From Paenibacillus sp. JNUCC32 (lineage in GTDB: Bacteria; Bacillota; Bacilli; Paenibacillales; Paenibacillaceae): a stretch of 64,000 nt of DNA. The notes under the pieces were generated by a model. It saw only the letters and a program-made list of their open reading frames with translations. It did not search any database and was not told the DNA's origin. Position numbers and translations under genes: made by a program. Below, one piece after another: positions 8,034 through 17,036 of this stretch (positions within the stretch are counted from its first letter, which is position 1; every line of letters begins with the position of its first letter). Where the stretch lies: the NCBI RefSeq assembly GCF_014863545.1, contig NZ_CP062260.1:3162001-3226000 (forward strand), read 5' to 3'.

Positions 8034-9526
8034 AAAAGCGCGTTTTCACGAAATTGACAACGAAATTGTTCTCCCGAGAGAATTTCTTCCTTCAACAGGA
8101 TGTCAAGAGAATTGTCGAATATCGGCCGTTTCTGCTCCAAAAGAGTTTTGGTGCGATTCATCAGCTCTTCCAATATCACATTGTTCTCTTTCATCAGCTC
8201 TTCGGTAGTAACCATGTTCATGTTAACGATACCCAGCGACGTCAGACCCGACTTCATCATCGTCTCCACGATGTTCAGCGACTGCTCGAAGTCATTGCTG
8301 GAGCCCGTGCTTCGGCCCCCGTAATAGATCTCTTCGGCGGCCGCGCCGCCAAGAGCGATCATAATCTGCTCTTCCAGGAAGGTTTTTGTGTACAAATACT
8401 GTTCCTGCTGCGGATTATGGCGAACATAACCAAGCGCCTTGCCGCGCGGGCTGAGTGCGACTTGCTTCACGCTGCCTGGGCGCACCAGCTCTGCCATGAT
8501 AGCATGTCCCAATTCGTGGATGGCAACACGCTTTTTCTCCTCCAAATTCGATTCACGGTCGGAACGCTCGCCCATCATGACCTTGTCAATCGCCATGGAC
8601 AGATGACGCTGATGGATAAATTGTTCGTTCTCGCGCATCGTATAGATGGCGGCTTCGTTCATGACGCTCTCCAGCTGTGCACCCGAGAAGCCATAGGCTT
8701 CCTCTGCTATTTTTTCCAGGTCGACATCTTGATGCAGCGGCTTATTGCCCGCATGCAGGTTTAAGATATGCGTCCGGCCCTTCTTATCAGGCAGATCCAC
8801 TTGAATATGGCGGTCGAATCGTCCTGGACGCAGCAGCGCGCTGTCCAGCATTTCTTTACGGTTCGTTGCGGCGATCACCAGAATGCGAGGCGTGTCCTGC
8901 GAATAGATGCCGTCCATTTCGGTCAGCAGCTGATTCAGCGTTTGATCGTACTCTCGCTGTTGGCCGCCTTCGCGTTTACCGCCTATGACGTCGATCTCAT
9001 CGATGAAGATGATGGCATTTTGCTTGTTTTCTTTGGCCGCGCGGTTGCGGGCATCCTTGAACAAATCCCGGATACGCCCTGCACCGACGCCGACATACAT
9101 CTCCACGAATTCACTGCCGGAAGCAGCGACAAATATAGAATCGGTATAATGGGCAGCGGCCTTGGCCATCAAGGTCTTCCCTGTTCCCGGAGGCCCTGTT
9201 AGAAGAATCCCCTTCAATGGACGTATGCCGAATTTCTTGATATCCTCGTGACGAATCAGAAAATCCAATGCTTCCCGCAGCTCCTGCTTAGCGTTATCCT
9301 GCCCGCCGATTTCCTCGAACGTCAGCTTGGCCGGCCCGCTCTTCTTCCGCTTTCGCTCATTTCCGGCACCAACCGCGATGCCGCCCTTCATCTTGGCTAT
9401 AAACAGCAAGCCGCCTACGAGTCCTGCCGCTATTAAGAGAGGCACGATGTTCACGCCGACAAACACAAGGAATACCAACAAAACCGGAATGAAGCCTAAC
9501 ATGATTTCTTTTGCTAATTTAGGCAT
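8024..9526 (-). CDS. FtsH-like AAA ATPase / M41 zinc metalloprotease, short form
   Basis: A 500-aa membrane-anchored ATP-dependent protease. Residues about 9-44 are hydrophobic and form a hairpin or paired helices with no room for the roughly 70-residue extracytoplasmic domain of true FtsH. The AAA module has Walker A GPPGTGKT (111-118), Walker B IFIDEID (173-179) and the second region of homology RPGRFDRH near 234. The M41 peptidase has HELGH (337-341) and the third zinc ligand Asp in SSNDFEQ near 412. All catalytic residues are present, so it should be active. It overlaps the start of its transcript partner (9519-10052) by 8 bp. Bacillus subtilis has no counterpart at this position. Substrates unknown. 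Confidence 0.85.
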   Translation of the reverse strand: MPKLAKEIMLGFIPVLLVFLVFVGVNIVPLLIAAGLVGGLLFIAKMKGGIAVGAGNERKRKKSGPAKLTFEEIGGQDNAKQELREALDFLIRHEDIKKFGIRPLKGILLTGPPGTGKTLMAKAAAHYTDSIFVAASGSEFVEMYVGVGAGRIRDLFKDARNRAAKENKQNAIIFIDEIDVIGGKREGGQQREYDQTLNQLLTEMDGIYSQDTPRILVIAATNRKEMLDSALLRPGRFDRHIQVDLPDKKGRTHILNLHAGNKPLHQDVDLEKIAEEAYGFSGAQLESVMNEAAIYTMRENEQFIHQRHLSMAIDKVMMGERSDRESNLEEKKRVAIHELGHAIMAELVRPGSVKQVALSPRGKALGYVRHNPQQEQYLYTKTFLEEQIMIALGGAAAEEIYYGGRSTGSSNDFEQSLNIVETMMKSGLTSLGIVNMNMVTTEELMKENNVILEELMNRTKTLLEQKRPIFDNSLDILLKEEILSGEQFRCQFRENALLPA

Positions 9527-10052
9527 GGTTCCACACCTCCATTTTGCCAGGTTGACGCGGCAAGATTATAAATTTACCAGACTTGCCGTCCGACAAGCTG
9601 ACATAGACATTGGTGTCATCGATCGTTGCTTTTGCTTTCAAATTCGGCGACTGGGCAGCCAGCTGCTCGAGCGATGATTGAATATCGGTATACTGCTTAT
9701 TGTCCATCGCTTCGGCAACCGACAGCATCGCTTGCTCCCACCATTGATCCAATGCTTCCGAGGAATGGTCCTCCACCTGGATTCTCAATTCCCGCTTCCC
9801 GATCACGGACTTGCCTTCCTGCTTAATATGCTGAACCAAACCTTGTAAATTCGCATCCGGAGCCAAATCAAGATTCAAAGTCACGGTATCCTGTTTAATA
9901 TCTATATGAGAACTTTTCACGCCATCGTATTGTGACACAACAGTTGCGAGCGGATTCTGCAAAGCCATCTGCCGATACAGAAACCAACCGCCAAAGAGGA
10001 CCGATGCTGAGATCACGACAGTCAGCATGATAGGTACAATGCGCAGTTTCAT
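9519..10052 (-). CDS. membrane-anchored protein co-transcribed with the FtsH-like protease
   Basis: A 177-aa protein with one N-terminal hydrophobic segment (about residues 5-26, IVPIMLTVVISASVLFGGW) acting as a signal anchor. A mixed alpha/beta extracytoplasmic part of about 145 residues follows. I do not recognise the family. The internal segment SSHIDIKQDTVTLNLDLAP followed by a helix is loosely like a BON-type fold, but this is only an impression. Its stop overlaps the start of the FtsH-like gene, so it may be a partner or adaptor for that protease. RBS AGGAGG before the ATG at 10052. Confidence 0.6.
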   Translation of the reverse strand: MKLRIVPIMLTVVISASVLFGGWFLYRQMALQNPLATVVSQYDGVKSSHIDIKQDTVTLNLDLAPDANLQGLVQHIKQEGKSVIGKRELRIQVEDHSSEALDQWWEQAMLSVAEAMDNKQYTDIQSSLEQLAAQSPNLKAKATIDDTNVYVSLSDGKSGKFIILPRQPGKMEVWNHA

Positions 10053-10157
10053 GAAGTTCCTCCTTCAATTTCGATATGAAATTTTGTAAAGCAATTGCAG
10101 CACAATAATACATATAACAACGATATATGGTGAGGCATGTAATTGATCTGCTCAATT

Positions 10158-10194
10158 CGTACAAGTACGAGTATATCACATCTTATATACTTTT
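10158..10194 (-). promoter_or_regulatory. promoter with inverted repeat at the start site, upstream of the membrane protein/FtsH-like pair
   Basis: Reading the minus strand, a -10 TATACT (plus 10170-10175) is followed directly by CGTACTTGTACG (10158-10169), an inverted repeat with a 2-base centre. The repeat would cover about -5 to +6 and could be an operator. The -35 (17 bp upstream, about TGAAAA) is poor, which is consistent with an activated or weak promoter. No protein-binding motif I know matches. Confidence 0.4.
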
Positions 10195-10269
10195 TCATGC
10201 TTGTCTGTGAAAATATTTAGAACAGTTTTACCAATTTATTTCTGTATGCGCTTACATGTTTATGTGCCA

Positions 10270-10303
10270 AAGAGGCATCCCTATGAGGGGACGCCTTTCA
10301 TTT
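10270..10303 (-). terminator. hairpin after the TseB/YpmB-like gene
   Basis: Imperfect stem GAGGCATCCC / GGGGACGCCT just after the stop at 10310; the U-tract in minus-strand sense is short (CTCTTT). Probable but weak terminator. Confidence 0.5.
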
Positions 10304-10309
10304 GTTTTC

Positions 10310-10828
10310 TTATTGATTAGGAAGAATAATATCATTTCCGATGGCGTTTCCGTCTTGAAAACGATAGAATCTGTAGCCGCGCTGACCGTTGTTTTCATAT
10401 TGCAGCTGCCAGGCATACTCGCCTTCATACATTCCCGGCAGCAATCGCTTGATGACCGCACCCGGCATTTCGTTACGGATCTGGTCCCGCATCACGGCCT
10501 CTGACATGCCCGTATTCAATAACACCGACTGAACGGCATCTGTCCCTTCAACAGGAACGTTATCGTCCGTAAACTTCACCCAGACCATGCGGTCTTGATT
10601 GTCTTTATCTTTCCCGCTGACCACCCAATAGTTATTGTCCTCGCCCCATACCGATTTATAGGTCTTGTCGGACGAGACCAATTGGCCATGCTGTTTCGCT
10701 GCAAGGATCGCCATTCTTTCTTCATTCCACGTATCTTTCATAACATAGGAATAATAGAGCTGTAGGCCAAGCAATAATAGCAGGACGCCGGACACGCTCA
10801 GCAATATCCACTTCGTTTTTTTCTTCAA
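10310..10828 (-). CDS. TseB/YpmB-like membrane protein (DUF5590)
   Basis: A 172-aa protein with an N-terminal signal anchor (residues about 8-30, ILLSVSGVLLLLLGLQLYYS) and two repeated small alpha/beta domains outside the membrane. The second begins near residue 95 after VPVEGTDAVQSVLL. Position between dinG and asnS matches ypmB of Bacillus subtilis, now called tseB, whose product acts in cell-wall elongation with the penicillin-binding protein PbpA. Identity is inferred from context and architecture. No aspB follows, unlike in B. subtilis. Confidence 0.65.
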   Translation of the reverse strand: MKKKTKWILLSVSGVLLLLLGLQLYYSYVMKDTWNEERMAILAAKQHGQLVSSDKTYKSVWGEDNNYWVVSGKDKDNQDRMVWVKFTDDNVPVEGTDAVQSVLLNTGMSEAVMRDQIRNEMPGAVIKRLLPGMYEGEYAWQLQYENNGQRGYRFYRFQDGNAIGNDIILPNQ

Positions 10829-10859
10829 ATCCGTCTTCCTCGCTCCCCTTGATTATTCC

Positions 10860-12161
10860 CTAGAGGGTTGTAAGACGCTCAAATGCACGCTGCGCTTCCC
10901 GGCGGATGCGTTCCTCGTCGAGAGTAAGGCTCGCGCCATTCTTCACCACCTGCTTGCCGTCAACCCATACATGCTCTACATCCTTCGCGCTGGCAGAGTA
11001 GATCGCGTGAGAAATATAGTCGGTCCGTGGAAGGAAATGCGCCTGATCCGTATTCAATGCGATCATATCGGCTTTCATCCCAACCGCGAGCATACCGATA
11101 TCCTCAAGGAAAGCGGACTTGGCTCCGTATACCGTGCCCATTCGGAGCGCTTCGGAGGCCGGAATGGCCGTCGGATCCCCGCTTACTCCTTTATGGATCA
11201 GGGCAGCCAGCCGCATCTCTTCGAACATATCCAGGTTATTGTTGCTAGCAGGTCCGTCGGTACCGAGCGACACCGTTACGCCGGCTTTCAGCAGCGCAGG
11301 TACGCGGGCGACTCCGCTGGCAAGCTTCAAATTGCTTCCGGGATTATGCGATACGGCTACTTGATGCTTGGCCAAGACTTCGATTTCCTCATCGGTCAGA
11401 TGAACGGCATGGGCAAGGAGCGTAGGACGGGAGAACATGCCCAGCTTCTCCAAATGGGCAACGGGGCGAAGCCCGTAGTCCTTAACATTCTGAGCCACTT
11501 CAGTTTCCGTTTCGGACATATGGGTATGCAAAGGCAGGTTCAAGTCATGGGATGCTTGAACGAATTTTTCGATGAAATCCGGCGGGCAGGTATAAGGCGC
11601 GTGCGGCGAGATCATCGTCGTAATTCTGCCGTCAGCCTTGCCATGCCAATCCTTCGCGAATGCCACCGCCTCATCCAGCTTCTGCTGCTGTACCTCGGGC
11701 GGGCATAAACCGATTACGCCGCGCGTCAGGACGCCGCGCATTCCCGAGTCCTGGACAACCTTCGCGACCTGATCCATATGGTCATACATATCCACAAACG
11801 TCGTGGTTCCGCCCTTGATCATCTCCAGCACGGAGAGCGATGTGCCCCAATATACGTCGTGTGACGTGAATTTGGCTTCCATCGGCCACATTTTTTCCTG
11901 AAGCCATACCTGCAGCGCCAGATCGTCCCCATAGCCGCGAAGAAGCGACATGGCGGCATGTCCATGCGTGTTCACCAATCCGGGCAGGAAGAACAGATGG
12001 GTTCCGTCGATAATCTCTGTCCCCTCTTCCACGACGGGCTCCTCTTCGCCCAGGTACGTGATCCGGTCGTTCTCAACCACCAGGTATCCGCGAAGCACGG
12101 ATTGGCTTTCCTCCAGTACTGCAAACGTTCCGTTCTTAACCATCCACTTCGTTGTTGTCAT
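10860..12161 (-). CDS. mtaD: amidohydrolase, 5'-methylthioadenosine/S-adenosylhomocysteine deaminase type
   Basis: A 433-aa metal-dependent amidohydrolase. The metal site is seen at NTHGHAAMSLLRG (HxH near residue 65), the SPHAPYTCPP segment, LHTHMSETETEV, LLAHAVHLTDEE, and the catalytic Asp in SLGTDGPASNNNLDMFEE. These motifs place it with the MtaD/TrzA/SsnA deaminases that convert methylthioadenosine or adenosylhomocysteine to the inosine forms; the exact substrate is inferred. I chose the ATG at 12161 because GGAGG lies 9 bases upstream; the ATG at 12170 abuts it. The start lies inside the end of rex by 26 bp, implying coupling. Confidence 0.85.
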   Translation of the reverse strand: MTTTKWMVKNGTFAVLEESQSVLRGYLVVENDRITYLGEEEPVVEEGTEIIDGTHLFFLPGLVNTHGHAAMSLLRGYGDDLALQVWLQEKMWPMEAKFTSHDVYWGTSLSVLEMIKGGTTTFVDMYDHMDQVAKVVQDSGMRGVLTRGVIGLCPPEVQQQKLDEAVAFAKDWHGKADGRITTMISPHAPYTCPPDFIEKFVQASHDLNLPLHTHMSETETEVAQNVKDYGLRPVAHLEKLGMFSRPTLLAHAVHLTDEEIEVLAKHQVAVSHNPGSNLKLASGVARVPALLKAGVTVSLGTDGPASNNNLDMFEEMRLAALIHKGVSGDPTAIPASEALRMGTVYGAKSAFLEDIGMLAVGMKADMIALNTDQAHFLPRTDYISHAIYSASAKDVEHVWVDGKQVVKNGASLTLDEERIRREAQRAFERLTTL

Positions 12162-12801
12162 GTGCTGCATCCTCCTTGCCGTTATCCAAATAATAGGCCA
12201 AACTTTGCAAATCCGTTGTAAAATCAGCCGTATGAATCCGGATATGGGCTGGGGCTTTCAGGATGGTTGGCGCAAAGTTCAGAATCGCCTCGATCCCTGA
12301 GGCGATAAGCTGATTCGCTACGTTCTGCGCTTCGAAATCCGGAACGGTAATAATCCCGATTCGAATGCCGTGCTCATGAACCGTCTTCTCCAGCTCTTCC
12401 ATCGGCTGTACGACCAAATTGTTAATTTTCATACCAACTTTGGGAGAATACGAATCGAAAATCGCCACAATCTTCATATTATCCTTCAGGAATGCATTGT
12501 AATTCGATAATGCATGTCCAAGATTACCGGCCCCGACCAATGCGACATTGATCTTCTGGTCCAGCTTCAGAATCTGGCGAATCTTCTCGATCAGATAAGA
12601 AACATCATATCCGATCCCTTTCCGTCCAAAATCACCGAAATACGCCAGGTCCTTACGAATTTGAGCAGGATTGAGGTCCAGCTTCTGTCCCAGCTCCTGG
12701 GAGGAAACCGTGGAAACCTCCCTCTTCTGAAGCTCATTCAAATAGCGCAAGTATACAGGTAATCTGCGGACCACGGCTTCCGAAATTTTTTCCGATTTCA
12801 T
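12136..12801 (-). CDS. rex: redox-sensing transcriptional repressor Rex
   Basis: A 221-aa DNA-binding repressor that senses the NADH/NAD+ ratio and controls fermentation and respiration genes. The N-terminal winged helix covers about residues 5-75 (AVVRRLPVYLRYLNELQ, then SQELGQKLDLNPAQIRKDLAYFG). The Rossmann domain has VALVGAGNLGHAL near residue 90, and a C-terminal domain-swap helix closes the protein. Length is slightly above the usual 210-215 because of a charged tail. I found no TTGTGAA-N4-TTCACAA-type operator in the intergenic regions of this window, so targets are elsewhere. Confidence 0.95.
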   Translation of the reverse strand: MKSEKISEAVVRRLPVYLRYLNELQKREVSTVSSQELGQKLDLNPAQIRKDLAYFGDFGRKGIGYDVSYLIEKIRQILKLDQKINVALVGAGNLGHALSNYNAFLKDNMKIVAIFDSYSPKVGMKINNLVVQPMEELEKTVHEHGIRIGIITVPDFEAQNVANQLIASGIEAILNFAPTILKAPAHIRIHTADFTTDLQSLAYYLDNGKEDAAHDNNEVDG

Positions 12802-12866
12802 GCATGCTCCCCCTAATAATAGGTTAATAACTACATCTTTTTTTGTTGATCGTGCTTGGTTTCACT

Positions 12867-15743
12867 TTATTCCGCTTGGTTTCCCGCGCTTGCCTCTTCC
12901 TGCAGCCATTCCGAAATTCGGGGAACGATCCCCTCTGTCGGCATATGCTCCATCTTCGGCCCCGGCAAGGAATATAAGAAATACTTCCCGTAATAGGATT
13001 CAATGACCCGCGTATCGTACACGATCACGATCCCTTTATCTTGTGCTGTTCGCACCAGACGCCCAAACCCCTGTTTGAAACGAATGACCGCTTGCGGAAC
13101 CGAAAGCTTCATGAAGGGATTCTTCTTCTGCTGCTGCAGCAGTTCGCTCTTGGCCTCGACCAAGGGGTGATTCGGCGGCTGGAACGGAAGCCGGACGATG
13201 GCAAGACAAGTCAGCGCCTCGCCCGGGATGTCTACCCCTTCCCAGAAGGAGCTGGTGCCCAGCAGCACGGAAGCGCTGCTGTCCTGAAATCTTCGGATTA
13301 ACTTGGTACGGCTGGTTCCGTCCATACCTTGTCCCAATACCGTGATGTCGCTTGATGCCAGCGCTTCTTTCAGCGGCTCGTGCACCTGGCGCAGCATCCG
13401 GTACGAAGTGAACAGGACGAGCATGCGGCCATGCGTAGCGACGGCCGTATCGGCCAAAGACTTCACGAGCGTATTCACAAAGAGTGCATCCCCAACCGAT
13501 CCCTTCACGCTCGGAAAATCGCGCGGCACGACAAGAAGGGCTTGTTCCCTGTAATTAAACGGGGACGGGAGCTGAACCGTGTTCAGGTTCCCCGCTTCAG
13601 CCGCTTCCTGAAGACCCAGGTTTTCGATCATGAACTGAAACGATTTGTCCACCGACAAGGTCGCCGATGTCAGAATCACGCTTTGTTTCTTGTCAAAAAA
13701 CAATTCCTTCAGATGAGCGCTCACGTCGACGGGCACGGCATACAACTGCAGCGATTTGCTGCGGAAATTGCCGTTCGCCTCCATCCAGTATACCGTGCCC
13801 TCATCGTTCAGGGCCATGAAGGAGCGCAGGTCTTCGCGATGCGAGGCCAGGTCCTTAAATAGGCCCGATAGGTCGGTTAACAGGCTGTCCGCGCTGTAGT
13901 CATCCAAATCTTCCTTCATTTCGGCGATCAGTTTATCGCCCTTGCGCACGACATCGCCCAGCGTCAGATGAATTTGATGCTCCAGTTCGGCCATCGAATC
14001 CCAATCCTTCGGCTTCTTAAGCGGGGACAGGCGGAGCGAGAATTGGCCGGCATCTCCCGGAGAAGCGTCTCCGCGTTCCGGAAGCAGTCCGAACAATTGA
14101 TCGCTGAGCCGATCCCAGTTCTCTTTTGCGGTAATGAGGTCCGGATACAAACGGTCGATGACGGAAGACCATTCGACTGCCTTCTCGTGCGGCGAAGCTT
14201 GCAGCAGCTGGCGCAGAGCCGGGAGCTGCCCGCTTCGGCTGTCTTTGTACATGCGGGTCAAGGTATGGACCACCGAAAAATACTTCATCTGCAAGCCAAG
14301 GTGCTTGCCGGCGACATCCTCAAGATGATGCGCTTCGTCGATGACGAGGCGCTCATAGCTTGGCAGCAGCTGATGATTCGCCTTCACGTCGGTGAACAGC
14401 TTCGAATGGTTCGTAATGACGACATCCGCGATGCCTGCTTCATGCTTGGCCCTGTGATAGTAGCATTTGCGGAACCAAGGACAGGCGCGTCCGAGGCAAG
14501 AATCCGAATCGCTGGAGATGGTCTCCCAGAAATCCCCTCCGCGTCCGCCAAGGTTTAGCTCTTCATCATCCCCGTTCTCCGTCTGGGTCAGCCAGACCAG
14601 CATCTGGGCCGCCGTGATTACGTCTTCCTTCGGGGAATGAAAATCTCTTCTATTTATTTTATGTTCAAATTTTCTCAAACACAAATAATGTCCCCTGCCC
14701 TTGAAAATGGCCGCCTTAAAAGGAAAAGGAACAACCTGGGTGAGCAGGGGAATATCCCGGTCACGCAGCTGTTCTTGAAGGTTGATCGTATGCGTGCTCA
14801 CCATAACCTTCTGTTCCTGCTTCACGCTTTGATAGATCGACGGCAGCAAATATCCAAGGGATTTGCCGGTTCCCGTGCCCGCTTCGATCAATAGATGTTT
14901 ATTGTCATCCAGCGCCTGCATCACTTCCTGGAACATCATGTCCTGGGCATCCCTGCTCTCGTAATGAGGCAGCGTTTCCTTCAGGCGTTCACGAACATCG
15001 TTCATGTATTGCTCGAAGCTTACATCGGCCAAGGGGTTGGGCTCCGTCTCATCCCTGACAGGTGCTATATCGTTCCAATCATCCACCGCCAAGGCAAACT
15101 GGCGGTAGTACGTATGGGTGTCTCCCACTTGTACGGCTCGGTGCTCCCTGTCGGAACGAATGCCGTCAAAGAACCAGGCCAAATCGCTGTCCTCGTCGGC
15201 AAACAGGTCGCTTAAACGCTGAATGGTGAGCAGCGGAAGCTCGTCGATCTCCTCCAAACATTTCAGCAGCGCATAGGCTGTGGCAAGCGCATCGCTGTCC
15301 GCCTGGTGCGGACGGTCATGCTCCAGGCCGAAATGAGAGGACACCATCCCGAGCTGGTAGGACGGGAGCGAGGGAAAGCATATTTTTAAGAAGTGCATCG
15401 TATCTAGAATACGGCCGCTGAACGGTAAATAGCCGCAGCGATCGAGCGCGTTTTGCAAAAAGTTAAAATCAAAAGCGACGTTATGTCCAACCAATACGAC
15501 ATCGTCGAGCATGGGCACAAGCTCCATCATCATTTCTTCCAATGACGGAGCATCCGCTACATCACTGTCGGAAATGCCGGTCAAACCGGTAATAAAAGGA
15601 GGGATCGGAATCCCGGGATTGACATAGGTGCCGTATACGCGGGATATGCTTCGATCCTCTTCGATGATGGCCAGTCCAACCTGAATGATTTCATCTGCAG
15701 ACTGGTTGCCCGTGGTTTCAAAATCCAATACGGCAAATTTCAT
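12867..15743 (-). CDS. dinG: DinG-type exonuclease/helicase
   Basis: A 958-aa fusion of a 3'-5' DEDDh exonuclease and a superfamily 2 helicase, as in Firmicute DinG. The exonuclease domain (about 1-170) has VLDFETTGN, HNVAFDFNFL and the HQADSDA motif. The helicase has Walker A EAGTGTGKS near residue 280, DEAHHLEDV (motif II), and motifs V-VI at GTSSFWEGVDIPG and GFGRLVRT. Cysteines that would hold the E. coli-type 4Fe-4S cluster are partly present (CLGRACPWFRKCYYHR), whereas the B. subtilis protein is described as a nuclease without helicase activity. The frame is open to 15866, but the ATG at 15743 starts the conserved domain and has AAAGGG upstream. Confidence 0.92.
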   Translation of the reverse strand: MKFAVLDFETTGNQSADEIIQVGLAIIEEDRSISRVYGTYVNPGIPIPPFITGLTGISDSDVADAPSLEEMMMELVPMLDDVVLVGHNVAFDFNFLQNALDRCGYLPFSGRILDTMHFLKICFPSLPSYQLGMVSSHFGLEHDRPHQADSDALATAYALLKCLEEIDELPLLTIQRLSDLFADEDSDLAWFFDGIRSDREHRAVQVGDTHTYYRQFALAVDDWNDIAPVRDETEPNPLADVSFEQYMNDVRERLKETLPHYESRDAQDMMFQEVMQALDDNKHLLIEAGTGTGKSLGYLLPSIYQSVKQEQKVMVSTHTINLQEQLRDRDIPLLTQVVPFPFKAAIFKGRGHYLCLRKFEHKINRRDFHSPKEDVITAAQMLVWLTQTENGDDEELNLGGRGGDFWETISSDSDSCLGRACPWFRKCYYHRAKHEAGIADVVITNHSKLFTDVKANHQLLPSYERLVIDEAHHLEDVAGKHLGLQMKYFSVVHTLTRMYKDSRSGQLPALRQLLQASPHEKAVEWSSVIDRLYPDLITAKENWDRLSDQLFGLLPERGDASPGDAGQFSLRLSPLKKPKDWDSMAELEHQIHLTLGDVVRKGDKLIAEMKEDLDDYSADSLLTDLSGLFKDLASHREDLRSFMALNDEGTVYWMEANGNFRSKSLQLYAVPVDVSAHLKELFFDKKQSVILTSATLSVDKSFQFMIENLGLQEAAEAGNLNTVQLPSPFNYREQALLVVPRDFPSVKGSVGDALFVNTLVKSLADTAVATHGRMLVLFTSYRMLRQVHEPLKEALASSDITVLGQGMDGTSRTKLIRRFQDSSASVLLGTSSFWEGVDIPGEALTCLAIVRLPFQPPNHPLVEAKSELLQQQKKNPFMKLSVPQAVIRFKQGFGRLVRTAQDKGIVIVYDTRVIESYYGKYFLYSLPGPKMEHMPTEGIVPRISEWLQEEASAGNQAE

Positions 15744-15851
15744 TTCGATAAAATCCCTTTCCTCCAGACTAATTAACAGCATACCAGAAGTTGCGGGTTT
15801 TGAACATTCCGGGTAAAAAATCCCCTGGCTTTCTGTACCGCTCCCGTACGC

Positions 15852-15894
15852 AAAAAGCGATGCCAAAGTCTCAAGGTGAGCTCTGGCATCGCTT
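15852..15894 (-). terminator. intrinsic terminator after the TPR gene
   Basis: Perfect 11-bp stem AAGCGATGCCA / TGGCATCGCTT (15855-15865, 15884-15894), followed by UUUUUG in minus-strand sense. It separates the TPR gene from dinG. Confidence 0.85.
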
Positions 15895-15912
15895 CTTGTT
15901 GTGGCTTGATTT

Positions 15913-16542
15913 CTACAGCAAAGAGATCAATTGGCTGCCGTACTGGAGCTCACCGCGATTCTGCTTGCAGACCTCCAGGTTGATCATGGGGTCGGGAAGC
16001 GTCGGATCGCTATGAATTGCCAGCGCAAAATGTTCCTCGGCCTTTGCTTGCTGTCCATTCAACACCTCGATGCATCCAAGCGCATTGTAGATCATCGCCC
16101 GAAGCTTTCTGTTGTCAGCCAGGGGCAGGATGGAGATCAGTACGTCGGATGCTTGGGCGGTTTGCCCCAAATACAGATGGGACATGGCAATGTACAACTT
16201 GATCAGAAGGCTGTCCGGAAATACCGCAGCGGCTGCCTCAAACTGCTGTATGGCCGGCTGGAACATCAACAGCTTGTAGTAACCTTGACCGCGAACGAAC
16301 GCATCCAGCTGCAATTCAGGCGCTTCGGTCGGCGGAAAAACCGGAGGTGACGCTGCACTCTCGCGGAAGATGGCCATTTTTTCTTCAAAATGCAGCCACT
16401 CCTCGATAATGCCCTCGCTCATGCTTTTGAGCATGTTCCAGTTTTGTACCAGCGCCTGTTTTTGGGGACCTTGAGCAGAAGGGTAATGCTTCACAATTTC
16501 ATCTAACATGTTGTTCATTTCGGCGAATACATGTTGAAACAT
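15913..16542 (-). CDS. tetratricopeptide-repeat protein
   Basis: A 209-aa cytoplasmic protein. From about residue 95 it contains tandem TPR-like helical pairs (YYKLLMFQPAIQQFEAAAAV, LYIAMSHLYLGQTAQASDVL, IYNALGCIEVLNGQQAKAEE). The N-terminal 90 residues are helical and acidic without a known domain. No catalytic signature. TPR proteins act as scaffolds; the partner is not evident. It is a single gene between terminators, downstream of panD and upstream of dinG. Confidence 0.75.
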   Translation of the reverse strand: MFQHVFAEMNNMLDEIVKHYPSAQGPQKQALVQNWNMLKSMSEGIIEEWLHFEEKMAIFRESAASPPVFPPTEAPELQLDAFVRGQGYYKLLMFQPAIQQFEAAAAVFPDSLLIKLYIAMSHLYLGQTAQASDVLISILPLADNRKLRAMIYNALGCIEVLNGQQAKAEEHFALAIHSDPTLPDPMINLEVCKQNRGELQYGSQLISLL

Positions 16543-16652
16543 AGCTGCATCCCACCCTTAGCGGAAAAATGAGATCAGTGCGTCGACCTGAACTCATTTT
16601 CTGTAGAAGACGGTCTTTTCATCCCTTTAGGGTCCCGACACATTTTGGTTCT

Positions 16653-17036
16653 TCAGAGAATGGCGGCGTGAACTTCGCGATACTCCGTCGTAACCGGCTT
16701 ATTCGATTCGTCGACGATCACGACCGTCGGGGTGTGATGGTCGTATTCCTCTTTGGACATCATGGCATAAGAAATGATAATGACGTTGTCGCCGGGCTGT
16801 ACAAGACGTGCGGCTGCTCCGTTCAAGCAAATGACGCCGCTGCCGCGCTCGCCTTTGATTACGTACGTTTCCAGACGGGCGCCGTTGTTATTGTTCACGA
16901 TTTGAACTTTTTCATTCTCCAGAAGGTCTGCAGCCTCCATTAGATCCTCATCAATGGTAATGCTGCCCACATAGTTCAGATTGGCTTCCGTCACCGTTGC
17001 GCGGTGGATTTTGGATTTCATCATCGTTCTAAACAT
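16653..17036 (-). CDS. panD: aspartate 1-decarboxylase proenzyme
   Basis: A 127-aa pyruvoyl enzyme that makes beta-alanine from aspartate for pantothenate. The self-cleavage site is the Gly-Ser pair in NYVGSITID at about residues 24-25, giving a short beta chain and a catalytic alpha chain with N-terminal pyruvoyl. [12 protein letters not shown] near residue 85 is characteristic. Length is typical. It overlaps panC by 8 bp and is the last gene of panBCD. Confidence 0.97.
   Translation of the reverse strand: MFRTMMKSKIHRATVTEANLNYVGSITIDEDLMEAADLLENEKVQIVNNNNGARLETYVIKGERGSGVICLNGAAARLVQPGDNVIIISYAMMSKEEYDHHTPTVVIVDESNKPVTTEYREVHAAIL

Noticed and set aside
8024..9526. Calling this gene ftsH
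   Set aside because: It has FtsH-type ATPase and protease modules but lacks the extracytoplasmic domain and lies in a different context, so it is better treated as a paralogue.
12802..12866. Rex operator near rex
   Set aside because: No TTGTGAA-N4-TTCACAA-like sequence in this gap or before ackA and qcr.
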